A stretch of 64,000 nt of DNA, taken from assembly GCF_018336935.1 (NCBI RefSeq), contig NZ_CP068771.1:4216001-4280000 (forward strand), read 5' to 3'. The notes below the pieces were generated by a model that made no database searches, was not told the DNA's origin, and saw nothing but the letters and a program-made list of their open reading frames with translations. How positions within the stretch are numbered: position 1 is the stretch's first letter; each line of letters opens with the position of its first letter. The DNA is from Serratia plymuthica (lineage in GTDB: Bacteria; Pseudomonadota; Gammaproteobacteria; Enterobacterales; Enterobacteriaceae). Below are positions 16,187 to 25,039 of the stretch, piece after piece. Position numbers and translations under genes: made by a program.

Positions 16187-16396
16187 ATGGCTTGCGCGCA
16201 ATATTGCATCTTTATTCTGTGTGGTTATTTATTAAGATACGCACCGCTTGTCATCGCAAGCTTCGTGATATTGGTTCTGCTCTGGAACACCTCCTTTGAT
16301 GTGATAAAAAGGAGGTTTTTTCGTTTTGCCGCACGGTTATGGGCAAATATGAGCAATCCGGTGGCCGCCGCGGATTTTTCACTGCGGCGGGAATAA
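16187..16396 (+). CDS. Possible small hydrophobic protein (overlapping alternative frame)
   Basis: AAAGGTGA at 16171-16178 could serve two starts. The ATG at 16187 (spacing 8) gives a 69-codon frame whose first 40 residues are strongly hydrophobic (QYCIFILCGYLLRYAPLVIA, then SFVILVLLW). The ATG at 16183 (spacing 4) gives a 38-codon basic peptide (MHGLRAILHLYSVWLFIKIR...) that ends at 16299, just inside the terminator hairpin. The hydrophobic frame runs through that terminator, which argues against its full length. A leader peptide or small toxin is possible; neither is certain. Confidence 0.3.
   Translation: MACAQYCIFILCGYLLRYAPLVIASFVILVLLWNTSFDVIKRRFFRFAARLWANMSNPVAAADFSLRRE
16289..16323 (+). 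terminator. Rho-independent terminator
   Basis: ACCTCCTTT and AAAGGAGGT form a 9-bp stem with a 10-base loop followed by TTTTTT. It ends whatever is transcribed rightward from the AT-rich region at 16100-16200. Confidence 0.75.
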
Positions 16397-16444
16397 TGTG
16401 TATTCGCAAAAACAGACGTCTGGCAATCAGAATATCAACGATGA

Positions 16445-17467
16445 TTAAACCGCCAGCGCGTCATAGTTTTTACGCCGGTAGTTGATTGCCGACAGCGTCC
16501 AGAACAAGACAAACAGTGCAATGGCGGCGTAGCCGACGCTGCCCATGTTGTCATTGAGCAGCGCAATGCTATCCCAAACGGCGCCGTGCAGGTTCAATTT
16601 TTCGGCCAGCAACCCCAATCCCTCCAGGCCGCCAATCAACACCGCAATCGCCACGCTGGTGGCGGTGATGGTCATGTTGTAATACAGCTTGCGCACCGGT
16701 TGGTTGAATGCCCAGCCGTAAGCGCCCACCATGACGAAATTATCCAGCGAATCCACCAACGCCATACCGCCGGCAAACAGCAGCGGGAAGATCATGATCG
16801 ACCAGACGGACATGCCCGAACCGGCGCCGGCGGCGGAAATGCCCAGCAGGCCGACTTCGGTGGCGGTATCGAACCCCAGCCCAAACAAAAATCCCACCAG
16901 ATACATATGCCAACTTTTGTTCACGGTATTGAAGGTCACGCGGAACAGCCGCGTCATCAGGCCGCCGTGCCGGTGCGCCAGCGCTTCATCCGTCAGTTTT
17001 TCTCCTCTTTTCACCCGGCGGAAGGTGCGGTAAACATCGCGCAGAATCAGCCCGTTGAGCGCCGCCATCGCCAGCAGAAACAGCGAGGAAATCAGCGTGC
17101 CGAGGGTGGAGCCGTAGTCATGCAGCCAGCCGATGCGGTTGCCGAACGCCAGCGAGGTGGCGGCGATGGCCGCGCAGGCCAGGATCACGATGCTCGAATG
17201 CCCGAGCGAGAAAAATGCGCCGACGCAAACCGGGCGTTGGCCCTGTTGCATCAATTTGCGCGTCACGTTGTCGATAGCGGCGATGTGGTCGGCATCCACC
17301 GCGTGGCGCAAACCGTAGCTGTAAGCCAGCAGCGCGGCGGCCATCAGCGCCGGGTGATGATGGAATGCGGCAAAGGCCGCAACCCAGGCCAGCAGGTTAA
17401 CGGCGATCAACGCCAGCAGCAGCCAGAAGGCGCGGGTATTTTTTTGGAAGAACTCGGGGTAATTCAT
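16445..17467 (-). CDS. NiCoT-family nickel/cobalt transporter
   Basis: 340 residues with eight hydrophobic segments and the NiCoT signatures RHAVDADHIAAIDN (residues 54-67, metal binding in helix II), FFSLGHSSIVI and LFGLGFDTATEVGLL. Its ATG starts one base after the hypF stop codon, so it is the last gene of the hydN-fdhF-hypF operon. It would import Ni2+ for the hydrogenase 3 active site built by the Hyp proteins. E. coli uses the NikABCDE ABC system instead, so a single-component nickel permease inside the FHL cluster is a notable difference. Confidence 0.9.
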   Translation of the reverse strand: MNYPEFFQKNTRAFWLLLALIAVNLLAWVAAFAAFHHHPALMAAALLAYSYGLRHAVDADHIAAIDNVTRKLMQQGQRPVCVGAFFSLGHSSIVILACAAIAATSLAFGNRIGWLHDYGSTLGTLISSLFLLAMAALNGLILRDVYRTFRRVKRGEKLTDEALAHRHGGLMTRLFRVTFNTVNKSWHMYLVGFLFGLGFDTATEVGLLGISAAGAGSGMSVWSIMIFPLLFAGGMALVDSLDNFVMVGAYGWAFNQPVRKLYYNMTITATSVAIAVLIGGLEGLGLLAEKLNLHGAVWDSIALLNDNMGSVGYAAIALFVLFWTLSAINYRRKNYDALAV

Positions 17468-17468
17468 G

Positions 17469-19772
17469 TTACGTCCTGTCAGAAAGAGAAGAGGAAAGCG
17501 GGGATTGCTGCGCGCAGGCGACCATCGCCTGGCCGAATGCCAGCCCGCCGTCGCCTGCGGGGATGCGTTGTGGCAGCAGGATCTGCAGCGGCGCCAGATG
17601 ATGCACCAACCGTTGGCGCAGCAGCCGGTTGTGCAGCACGCCGCCGCTCAGCGCCACCTGTTTGATGCCGTACTGCGCGGCAAAATGTTGGGCCAGGGCG
17701 GCGAACCCCTGTGCCAGCGCATCGTGAAACGCCCAGGCGCGTTCCGCCGGCGATGTACGCCAGCCGAGCCACTGCGGCCAGAAGGCGGCGAGATCGAGTA
17801 CATTTTCTTTGAGCGGCAGATGCAGCGGGTGGCGGCAATGGGTTGCCTGATGCGCCAGCGCTTCCAGCCGGCAGGCCGCTTCGCCTTCCCAACTGAGTTG
17901 CAAAGGCGCACAGCCTAACGCGGCGGCGGCGGCGTCAAACAACCGACCGCACGACGACGCCAACGGGGCGTTGATACCGGCGTCGATCGCTTTCAGCAGC
18001 GGCTGCCACGGCTGTTGCAGCAAAAATTGCGTTTCCGGCAGCCGTTGCCAACCCTCGACAAAGCGCGCGCAGTGCGCCAACAGGTTGCGCCACGGCTCTT
18101 GCGCCGCGCGATCGCCGCCCGGCAGCGCCACCGCCGGCAAGCCGCCGAGCGAGCGGCACTGCCGGTAATCCACCCACAGGCATTCGCCACCCCACAGTTG
18201 GCCGTTGTCGCCGTAGCCCAGGCCGTCCAGCGCCAGCCCGATAACCGCGCCGCCATCGAGCGGCCACTGGTGCTCCGCCAGGCAGGCCGCCACATGCGCG
18301 TGATGATGCAGTACCTCGGTCAAGGGGAGCGGCTGACGCTGCGCCCAGCGGCGGCCGGCATAATCCGGGTGCGCGTCGGCGGCGATGCGCCCTGGCCGGC
18401 AGTGGTATAGCCTGAGGAAGTGGGCGATGGCGTGCTGCCACTGTTGCTGAATGTCCTCCTGCGCCAGATTGCCAAAATGCGGGCTGAGGATCGCTTTGTC
18501 GCCGCGCACCAGGCAGAAGGTGTTTTTATTGTCGCCCCCGACGGCTAGCAGCGGCGGTTGAACCGGGAAGCCGGGCGGCAGCGGCAGGGCGTCCGGCGCA
18601 TAACCGCGAGAGCGGCGCAGCATCTCGGTGCCCTGCGGTTGCTGTCGCAGCAACGAGTCATCGGCGCGTTGCAGGATTTCGCGGTTATGCATCAGCCACA
18701 GATCGGCAATGCCGGTCAGATCGCGCAGCGCCTGTTCGTTGGTTAACGCCGGCGCACGTCCGGCGGCGTTGCCGGAGGTCATCACCAGCGGGCGTTGCAC
18801 CGCTTGCATCAGGAGATGATGCAGTGGGTTGGACGGCAGCATTACGCCGACTTCGTCCAGATGCGGCGCCACGGCATCGCACAGCGCCGAGTGGGGCCGC
18901 TGTGGCACCAGGACGATCGGTGCCGCCGGGGAAAGCAGGGTTTCGCTCAGTTGCGCCAGCGAGTGGCTGCCGGTGCAGCGCGTCAGCCAGCCGATATCCG
19001 GTAGCATGACCGCCAGCGGTTTGCCCGGCCGCCGTTTACGCTCGCGCAGGCGCATCACCGCGCGCTGATCGGTGGCGTCACAGGCCAGATGGAAACCGCC
19101 GACGCCCTTGATGGCGACGATTTCGCCGGCGCATAACAGCGCCGCCGCCTGTTGCAACGCCATATCCGCCAGGTTGATGGCTTTGCCGTCGGCGTGGCAA
19201 CTGAAGAGCTGCGGCCCGCATTGGCTGCAGGCCACCGGCTGGGCATGAAAGCGCCGGTCCTGCGGCGTGTGGTATTCCCAGGCGCAGTGCGGGCACAGCG
19301 CGAACGGCGCCATGCTGGTCGCCGGGCGGTCGTAAGGCATATAGCGAATCAGGGTGAGGCGCGGGCCGCAATGCGTGCAGTTAATGAAGGGATAACGGTA
19401 GCGACGATCGCGCGGATCGTTCATTTCACGCAGGCAATCGGGGCAGGTTGCGGCGTCGGGAACGACCTGCGTATCCATTTGGCTTTGTCGGCTATGGCGA
19501 ATGGCGAAGTCCTGCGGCGGTTGCAGCCAGGTGAAGGGGCGCAGGCCGATATTATCAATCCGGGCCAACACCGGCGCCTGGCGCTGCAGCATATGCAGGA
19601 AGATATCGATATCCACCGGTTGCACCAGCCGAATTTCGACTCCGGCGCTGTCGTTCCAGACTTCGCCACGCAGGCCGAGGCGCTGCGCCAGTTGCCAGAC
19701 AAAGGGGCGAAATCCCACGCCCTGCACCTTGCCGCTGACGCGAAGCAATAATCCTGACGGTGACTTGGACAT
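17469..19772 (-). CDS. hypF: Carbamoyltransferase HypF, [NiFe]-hydrogenase maturation
   Basis: About 767 residues; I chose the ATG at 19772 behind GGGTGGG (a GTG at 19781 is also open). Domains in order: acylphosphatase ([20 protein letters not shown]), two zinc-finger pairs ([10 protein letters not shown]...CTHC and CPHC...CSQC), a YrdC-like domain ([27 protein letters not shown]), and a Kae1-like C-terminal domain with [13 protein letters not shown] and [12 protein letters not shown]. HypF makes the carbamoyl group from carbamoyl phosphate and ATP and passes it to HypE to form the CN ligands of the NiFe site. Same operon as fdhF, separated by a 200-bp structured spacer. Confidence 0.97.
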   Translation of the reverse strand: MSKSPSGLLLRVSGKVQGVGFRPFVWQLAQRLGLRGEVWNDSAGVEIRLVQPVDIDIFLHMLQRQAPVLARIDNIGLRPFTWLQPPQDFAIRHSRQSQMDTQVVPDAATCPDCLREMNDPRDRRYRYPFINCTHCGPRLTLIRYMPYDRPATSMAPFALCPHCAWEYHTPQDRRFHAQPVACSQCGPQLFSCHADGKAINLADMALQQAAALLCAGEIVAIKGVGGFHLACDATDQRAVMRLRERKRRPGKPLAVMLPDIGWLTRCTGSHSLAQLSETLLSPAAPIVLVPQRPHSALCDAVAPHLDEVGVMLPSNPLHHLLMQAVQRPLVMTSGNAAGRAPALTNEQALRDLTGIADLWLMHNREILQRADDSLLRQQPQGTEMLRRSRGYAPDALPLPPGFPVQPPLLAVGGDNKNTFCLVRGDKAILSPHFGNLAQEDIQQQWQHAIAHFLRLYHCRPGRIAADAHPDYAGRRWAQRQPLPLTEVLHHHAHVAACLAEHQWPLDGGAVIGLALDGLGYGDNGQLWGGECLWVDYRQCRSLGGLPAVALPGGDRAAQEPWRNLLAHCARFVEGWQRLPETQFLLQQPWQPLLKAIDAGINAPLASSCGRLFDAAAAALGCAPLQLSWEGEAACRLEALAHQATHCRHPLHLPLKENVLDLAAFWPQWLGWRTSPAERAWAFHDALAQGFAALAQHFAAQYGIKQVALSGGVLHNRLLRQRLVHHLAPLQILLPQRIPAGDGGLAFGQAMVACAQQSPLSSSLSDRT

Positions 19773-19793
19773 CTTACCCACCCAATAAGTAGG

Positions 19794-19961
19794 GGACGAA
19801 CAGGTTCGTCCGAGGTTAATAACAGAGTGGGCTTTGAGTCCGAGATACCCGGGCCTAGCGCACCGAGGGGCGCTCCGACGGCCAAGGCCGTTACGACCCC
19901 TTCGGCACGCTCTCCCTAATAACGGGCTTGGTCAGCTATCTGGGACGAACAGGTTCGTCCC
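19794..19961. repeat. MITE-like intergenic element bounded by two copies of an 18-20 bp palindrome
   Basis: The palindrome GGACGAACAGGTTCGTCC occurs at 19794-19811 and, extended to GGGACGAACAGGTTCGTCCC, at 19942-19961. The 130 bp between them is GC-rich with several short inverted repeats (for example GGCCAAGGCC). It encodes no recognisable protein and separates two genes of one operon. It could be a small repeat family of the genome or an mRNA processing site between fdhF and hypF. Confidence 0.6.
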
Positions 19962-19975
19962 GGTTTGGTTAACGG

Positions 19976-22132
19976 TCACATCACGTCTTCCGCCGCCCTG
20001 CGCAGGCGGGCTTTCATGTCGCTGTAGCTTTGGCTGGCGTAGTTTTCCGCCCAGTGTTGATCGCCAATCGCTTCCAGCTTGACCGCGCAGTACTTGGTTT
20101 CCGGCGTTTTGGATATCGGATCGAGGTTCTCCTGCGTCAATTCGTTGCAGGCGCCAATCCACCATTGATAGGTCATGTACACCGCGCCCAGGTTAATGCG
20201 CTCGTTGTAGTTGGCGCGGGAGATCACCTTGCCGCGCCGCGAGGCGACCCACACCAGTTGCTGATCGCCAATGCCCAGGGCGGCGGCGTCTTGCGGGTTG
20301 ATTTGCACGAAACCCGGCTCATCCGCCAGCGTTTGCAAGGCGGCGCAGTTGCCGGTCATCGAACGGCAGGAGTAGTGGCCGACTTCACGCACCGTACACA
20401 GCACCAGCGGATAAGCGGCGTCCGGCACTTCGGCCGGGGCGCGCCAGGTGGTGGCGAACAGCTGCCCCTTGCCGGACGGGGTGGTGAATTGATTGCCCTG
20501 ATACAAATACGGCGTGCCTGGGCTCTCGAGCGTGGTGCAAGGCCATTGAATATGGCCGAGTTCGCCCATTTTTTCGTAGGTCGCGCCGTAAAACAGCGGG
20601 CACAGCTCGCGCATTTCATCCCAGATTTGCTGGTTGTCTTCGTAATGCATCGGATAGCCCAGTTCGGTCGCCAGCAGGCTGATGATTTCCCAGTCGCGTT
20701 TGACGTTGTACTGTGGCTCGATGGCTTTTTCGAAACGCTGGAAACCGCGATCGGCGCACGAGAACACGCCGCCGTGCTCGCCCCAGGAGGTGGATGGCAG
20801 GATCACGTCCGCCCGTTCGGCGGTTTTGGTCATGAAGATATCTTGCACCACGATAAACTCAAGCGCATCGAACGCGCTGCGCACCAGGCTGAGATCGGCT
20901 TCGGTCTGTAACGGATCTTCCCCCATGATGTAATAGGCTTTCACTTTGCCTTCGTGCACCAGGTGCGGCACTTCCGTGATGCGATAACCCACCTCCGGGT
21001 CCATTCCGGCGGCGTCGATGCCCCAGGCGGCAGCGAATTTGGCGCGGACTGCGGGGTCGGTAACGGATTGATAACCGGGGAATTCGTTCGGCAGCACGCC
21101 CATGTCGCAGGCGCCCTGGACGTTGTTCTGGCCGCGCACCGGGCCGACGCCGACGTTGGCGCGCCCGAGGTTGCCGGTCAACAGCGCCAGGCTGGCCAGC
21201 CCTTTGACCACATCCACCGCCTGGCCGAACTGGGTGACGCCCATGCCCCACATGATGGTGGCGGAAGGGGCGCTGGCGTAGGTGCGCATCGCCTGACGGA
21301 TTTGCTGGGCGCTGACGCCGGTCAGCTGTTCCACCGTTTCCGGCGCGTAATCGGCCACTTGTCGGCGATAGGCGTCGAAGCCTTCGGTGTATTTCGCCAC
21401 ATAATCGCGGTCATACAGGTTTTCTTCGATCAACACGTAGCCGAAGGCGTTAACCAGCGCCATATTGCAGCCGTTGTTGATTTGCAGATGCTGATCGGCG
21501 ATGCGTGCGGTTTCGATGCGGCGCGGATCGCAAACCACGATTTGCGCGCCTTTCTCTTTGGCCTTCAGGACCCGGCGGGCGACGATCGGGTGCGAGTCGG
21601 CGCAGTTATAGCCGATGATCAGTAAGCATTTGGAGTTTTCGATATCGCCGATCGAGTTGCTCATCGCGCCGTTGCCCAGCGTGGCTTGCAAACCGGCGAC
21701 CGACGGACCGTGACAGACGCGGGCGCAGCAGTCGACGTTATTGTTGCCGATCACCGCGCGGGCGAACTTCTGCATCACGTAGTTGGTTTCGTTGCCGGTG
21801 CCGCGTGAGGACCCGGTGTGCATAATGGCGCGCGCGCCGTGCTGCTGCTTGATGGCTTTCAGCCGTTGCGCGGTGTAGCGGATGGCTTCGTCCCAACTGA
21901 CCGCTTCAAACTTGCCGCCTTTTTCACGGCGGATCAGCGGCTGCGTCAGGCGCGGCGTCAGCAGTTTGGTGTCGTTGAGAAAGTCCCAGCCGTAGTAACC
22001 TTTCAGGCACAGCTCACCCTGATTGGTTGCGCCGTCGGCGGCTTCCGCGCGAAGGATTTTGCCGTTATCCACCACCAGTTTCATTTTGCAGCCTGCGCCA
22101 CAGTAAGGGCAGACGGTCGTGATTTTTTTCAT
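19976..22132 (-). CDS. fdhF: Formate dehydrogenase H, cysteine variant
   Basis: 718 residues, close to the 715 of E. coli FdhF and similar to it throughout. The N-terminal [4Fe-4S] cysteines are C8, C11, C15 and C42. The molybdenum ligand position is in VDCCARVCHGPSVAG: residue 140 is Cys (TGT codon at 21713-21715), where E. coli has selenocysteine encoded by TGA; the following His141 is kept. FdhF oxidises formate to CO2 and feeds electrons via HycB into hydrogenase 3. It lies 11 bp after hydN. A Cys enzyme would avoid the need for SelC/SECIS but is expected to turn over more slowly. Confidence 0.97.
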   Translation of the reverse strand: MKKITTVCPYCGAGCKMKLVVDNGKILRAEAADGATNQGELCLKGYYGWDFLNDTKLLTPRLTQPLIRREKGGKFEAVSWDEAIRYTAQRLKAIKQQHGARAIMHTGSSRGTGNETNYVMQKFARAVIGNNNVDCCARVCHGPSVAGLQATLGNGAMSNSIGDIENSKCLLIIGYNCADSHPIVARRVLKAKEKGAQIVVCDPRRIETARIADQHLQINNGCNMALVNAFGYVLIEENLYDRDYVAKYTEGFDAYRRQVADYAPETVEQLTGVSAQQIRQAMRTYASAPSATIMWGMGVTQFGQAVDVVKGLASLALLTGNLGRANVGVGPVRGQNNVQGACDMGVLPNEFPGYQSVTDPAVRAKFAAAWGIDAAGMDPEVGYRITEVPHLVHEGKVKAYYIMGEDPLQTEADLSLVRSAFDALEFIVVQDIFMTKTAERADVILPSTSWGEHGGVFSCADRGFQRFEKAIEPQYNVKRDWEIISLLATELGYPMHYEDNQQIWDEMRELCPLFYGATYEKMGELGHIQWPCTTLESPGTPYLYQGNQFTTPSGKGQLFATTWRAPAEVPDAAYPLVLCTVREVGHYSCRSMTGNCAALQTLADEPGFVQINPQDAAALGIGDQQLVWVASRRGKVISRANYNERINLGAVYMTYQWWIGACNELTQENLDPISKTPETKYCAVKLEAIGDQHWAENYASQSYSDMKARLRRAAEDVM

Positions 22133-22143
22133 TGGTTCAGCTC

Positions 22144-22686
22144 CTAAAACAGAGACGACAGGTTGTCGAGCGCGGCACGGCGGCGTTTCTCGGCGTTCAT
22201 TTCCTGCAGCAAATTGCGGTCAACGCAGTGCAGCGCTTTGGTGGGGCAGGTTTCCATACAGGCCGGGCCGGCGGCGCGACCGGTGCACAAATCGCATTTG
22301 TGGGCTTCGGCTTTGTCGCTGATGGCCGTCAGCTGAGCGCCGTTCTGGCGGACAACCGGGCGGGTGATCACCTCCATGGCGCCGTAGGGGCAGGCCACCA
22401 CGCAGGTTTTGCAGCCGATGCAGCGTTCCTGCATCACCAGCACCATGCCGTTTTGGCGGCTGATGGCGCCGTTGGGGCAGACGTTGGCGCAGGGCGCGTC
22501 TTCACACTGGCGGCACAGCACGGCGGTACTGACGTTAACGCCTTTAATCACGTGTAGCCGTGGGGCGAAGGTGGCGGCGGTCAACGCCGAAATGTCCTGG
22601 GTGGCGCTGTGTGCCATGACGCAGGCGATTTCGCAGGTACGGCAGCCGATGCATTTCTTCGGATCGGCGATGATGAACCGGTTCAT
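22144..22686 (-). CDS. hydN: HydN, four-cluster ferredoxin-like electron carrier
   Basis: 180 residues from the ATG at 22686, preceded by AGGAG; the frame upstream is not coding-like. Four [4Fe-4S] motifs: CIGCRTCEIAC, CRQCEDAPCANVCP, CIGCKTCVVACP, and CDLC...CMETCP. Closely resembles HycB of the same cluster. HydN is linked to formate dehydrogenase H activity, probably passing electrons. It is the first gene of hydN-fdhF-hypF-nickel transporter. A sigma-54-like promoter lies about 50 bp upstream. Confidence 0.9.
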   Translation of the reverse strand: MNRFIIADPKKCIGCRTCEIACVMAHSATQDISALTAATFAPRLHVIKGVNVSTAVLCRQCEDAPCANVCPNGAISRQNGMVLVMQERCIGCKTCVVACPYGAMEVITRPVVRQNGAQLTAISDKAEAHKCDLCTGRAAGPACMETCPTKALHCVDRNLLQEMNAEKRRRAALDNLSSLF

Positions 22687-22736
22687 CAGGAACTCCTGGT
22701 TTACGGGGTTGGCGGTGGCGGTATGACAAGGTCTAT

Positions 22737-22751
22737 TCATAAAGCGTGCCA
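22737..22751 (-). promoter_or_regulatory. Candidate sigma-54 promoter for hydN
   Basis: Reads TGGCACGCTTTATGA on the minus strand, with a good -24 element (TGGCAC) but a poor -12 (ATGA instead of TTGC). The location 50-65 bp upstream of the hydN start is right. FhlA would have to act from the repeats just beyond 22760. Confidence 0.4.
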
Positions 22752-22811
22752 ATCCATTAATTACAGTAAAAACAAAATGTTAGTTTTGCAGTGACGAGAG
22801 GGCCGACAAAA

Positions 22812-22841
22812 GTGACGATGACGATGTCAGGCCGTCGTCAC
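22812..22841. promoter_or_regulatory. Inverted repeat between hycI and hydN (FhlA site or terminator)
   Basis: GTGACGA and TCGTCAC flank a region with repeated TGACGATG motifs. It overlaps the hycI stop codon. It may stop hyc transcription or act as an upstream activator site for hydN. It resembles the TGTCG/TGACG elements found near the hyc promoters. Confidence 0.35.
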
Positions 22842-23297
22842 GGTTAATGTCGAATAGCCACCGTGGGGCTGCCAGTGGGCAAGGCGCTGATGCAGAGTTC
22901 TCACCGCCTGCTGCACCGCCGGGCCAATGGGGTAGTAAAACGCCACCACCTCCGGTTGAATGCCGATGAAGGTAATGTCCGGTATGTCGGCACGCAGTTG
23001 GTCGATCAGGAAGCTGAGCGGCATATTGTGGGTAGTCATGATGAACATGTCGGCGATATCCGCCGGATCTATCACCCGGGTTTCGCCCGGCGCCAGCCCC
23101 ATGTCGGTGGCGTCGACGATCACCAGCCGCTGCGGCCGCAGTTGGCGAATGGCGTGAATGTCATTCTCCGGCGCCGCACCGCCGTCGATCACCGTCCAGC
23201 CGGCGGGCGGGGCGGCCTGGCACAGTTCCGCCAGCAGCGGGCCGGCGCCGTCGTCGCCCATCAGGCAATTGCCGACACATAACAAAACGCTATCCAT
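22827..23297 (-). CDS. hycI: Hydrogenase 3 maturation endopeptidase HycI
   Basis: 156 residues, the length of E. coli HycI. The N-terminal VGNCLMGDDGAGPLLAEL and the later VDATDMG and THNMPLSFL are the conserved metal (nickel)-sensing residues of this protease family. HycI removes the C-terminal peptide from HycE after nickel insertion. Last gene of the hyc operon, overlapping hycH by eight bases. Confidence 0.95.
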   Translation of the reverse strand: MDSVLLCVGNCLMGDDGAGPLLAELCQAAPPAGWTVIDGGAAPENDIHAIRQLRPQRLVIVDATDMGLAPGETRVIDPADIADMFIMTTHNMPLSFLIDQLRADIPDITFIGIQPEVVAFYYPIGPAVQQAVRTLHQRLAHWQPHGGYSTLTVTTA

Positions 23298-23703
23298 GGT
23301 GCCTCCTGACCATCAGATAAATCGCAGGTTCGTTTTCGATGGACTGCAACAGGGCGATTAACCGCTGGCTCCAGTCTTGCTGCTGCGGCGTCATTCGTTC
23401 AGCGGCGCGGCTCAGCGCGCTGGCCAGCATATGGGTGTGGCTGCTGTCGATGCAGATTTCGCCAAAGCGTTCGACGCCAGCCAGTTTGCGCCTGGCGGCA
23501 CCCTCGGCCGGCAGGTGCGCAATCCAGTCGCGAAACGCCGCCAGCGGGCAATCGAGCCTGGCTTCCAGGCAGTCGATCACGCCCAGATGATGGCCGATCG
23601 CCAGGCTGTAATAGATCACTTCCTGCGCCTTGGGCGGCGCTTTCTTTTCCTGCACGAACTTGCGGCTGAGGGAATAAAAGGTGACGTGGCAGACCGCGCT
23701 CAT
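23290..23703 (-). CDS. hycH: Formate hydrogenlyase maturation protein HycH
   Basis: 137 residues matching the HycH pattern ([38 protein letters not shown], and [16 protein letters not shown]). HycH is needed to assemble active hydrogenase 3 but is not in the final complex. It overlaps hycG (ATGA) and hycI. Confidence 0.93.
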   Translation of the reverse strand: MSAVCHVTFYSLSRKFVQEKKAPPKAQEVIYYSLAIGHHLGVIDCLEARLDCPLAAFRDWIAHLPAEGAARRKLAGVERFGEICIDSSHTHMLASALSRAAERMTPQQQDWSQRLIALLQSIENEPAIYLMVRRHHG

Positions 23704-24497
23704 AGCCGCAACTCCCCGCGCTGCACGCGCTGATACAGGGCCAACAGATGGCCGACGATCTCCGTCAGGCGCGGGTCGTCTTGCCGTTGCAAATAGGTCG
23801 CCACGCGTTGTTCCGCCGTTTGCGCGTCGTTGGCGGCCAGCAGTTGCAGGAAGCGATCGGCGATTTGCCGACCGTAGCGATACCCGGCCAGGCGCCGCGC
23901 TTCGCGATCCACCGCCACGCGCAGCGGCTGCGGCAGTTGCGGGTGCAGCAGCGCGGTGGCCTCGCCCTCGGTTTCATCGTGCTGTTGGCGGTGGATTTTC
24001 TGTTCGAGCAAACCAAGCGCCATGGCGAAGCCGTAAATCGTGGCGGCGGGCGTCGGCGGGCAGCCGGGGATATACACGTCAACCGGCACGATGCGGTCGG
24101 TGCCACCCCATACGCAGTACAAGTCGTGGAAAATGCCGCCGCTGTTGCCGCAGGCGCCGTAGGAAATGCAGATTTTCGGATCCGGCGAGGCCTGCCAGGC
24201 GCGGATCGCCGGGATGCGCATCGCGCGGGTGACCGCGCCGGTGAACAGCAAAATGTCGGCATGGCGCGGCGAGGGCACCACTTTAATGCCGAAGCGCTCG
24301 GCGTCGAACAGCGGAGAAATAGCGGCGAAAATCTCGATCTCGCAGCCGTTGCAGCCGCCGCAGTCAACGCGATAGACATAGGCGGAGCGGCGGATGTCTT
24401 TCAGCAAGGTGGTTTTTAGCCGGGCGATGCTGTCGTCGAGCGTTATCGGCACCGGCTGCCCGTCGGCGTCACGTGGGCCAATCAGCGTCTGGTTCAT
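23700..24497 (-). CDS. hycG: Hydrogenase 3 small subunit HycG
   Basis: 265 residues from the ATG at 24497, which overlaps the hycF stop (ATGA); the track frame extending upstream is antisense-like. NuoB-type [4Fe-4S] motifs: [29 protein letters not shown] and [15 protein letters not shown]. The C-terminal ~100 residues, Arg/Gln-rich, match the longer tail of HycG compared with NuoB. It carries the iron-sulfur cluster next to HycE and is one of the peripheral-arm subunits. Confidence 0.96.
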   Translation of the reverse strand: MNQTLIGPRDADGQPVPITLDDSIARLKTTLLKDIRRSAYVYRVDCGGCNGCEIEIFAAISPLFDAERFGIKVVPSPRHADILLFTGAVTRAMRIPAIRAWQASPDPKICISYGACGNSGGIFHDLYCVWGGTDRIVPVDVYIPGCPPTPAATIYGFAMALGLLEQKIHRQQHDETEGEATALLHPQLPQPLRVAVDREARRLAGYRYGRQIADRFLQLLAANDAQTAEQRVATYLQRQDDPRLTEIVGHLLALYQRVQRGELRL

Positions 24498-25027
24498 TGG
24501 GCGGTCTCCCGGGTCAAATGGCGGCCGACGTCGATACGGTCGGCCTGAGTCAGGCTTTGTCGTTGTTTGCAGGCGGGGCAGGTTTCGAACTGTTCGCGGC
24601 GCTGTTCGCCGAGTTCGAGCAGCGCCAGGGCGTAATCGATTTCCTTTTGCGGGGCATAAGCCTTGCCGCATTGGCGGCAGTGGCAGAGGGCGAAATCGGC
24701 GCTTTCGAGCAGATCTTCTTTGCGCCACACCGCCAGTTCGAACTGGTTAGACAGGCGAAGGGCGGTCGTCGGGCAGACCTCTTCGCAGCGGGCGCAGAAA
24801 ATGCAGCGGCCCAAAAAGAACTGCCAGCGAATGACGCCGTTTTCGACATCGGTTTCCATGGTCAGTGCGTTGGACGGGCAGGCGTTGGCGCAGGCGCCGC
24901 AGGCGATGCATTGCTGCGGGGTATACTCCGGCTTGCCGCGAAAGTTGGCGTCCACCGCCAGCGGCCGCGCCGGATATGCCAGGGTGGCATTGCCGGTTTT
25001 CAGCACTTTTTTAATCAGTTTCAGCAT
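24494..25027 (-). CDS. hycF: Formate hydrogenlyase iron-sulfur subunit HycF
   Basis: 177 residues, NuoI-like. Two classical [4Fe-4S] motifs, [16 protein letters not shown] and [16 protein letters not shown]. Extra cysteines follow (CHCRQCGK, later CPACKQRQ) that are typical of HycF C-termini. It bridges electrons between HycB and HycG. The gene follows hycE by 12 bp and overlaps hycG. Confidence 0.95.
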   Translation of the reverse strand: MLKLIKKVLKTGNATLAYPARPLAVDANFRGKPEYTPQQCIACGACANACPSNALTMETDVENGVIRWQFFLGRCIFCARCEEVCPTTALRLSNQFELAVWRKEDLLESADFALCHCRQCGKAYAPQKEIDYALALLELGEQRREQFETCPACKQRQSLTQADRIDVGRHLTRETAQ

Positions 25028-25039
25028 GGTGTCGTCCCC

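Larger units (their letters stand above)
15639..16444. other. Intergenic region, about 800 bp, with one possible small gene
   Basis: The first 400 bp (15640-16040) hold only unconvincing short frames, including a minus-strand 65-codon frame at 15743-15940 with no recognisable family. From 16040 on it is AT-rich, with promoter-like sequence, a good ribosome-binding site at 16171 and a terminator at 16289; see the small ORF entry. Confidence 0.5.

Noticed and set aside
19976..22132. Selenocysteine (TGA) in fdhF and a SECIS stem
   Set aside because: The codon at position 140 is TGT and the gene is open without a TGA; no SECIS is needed.
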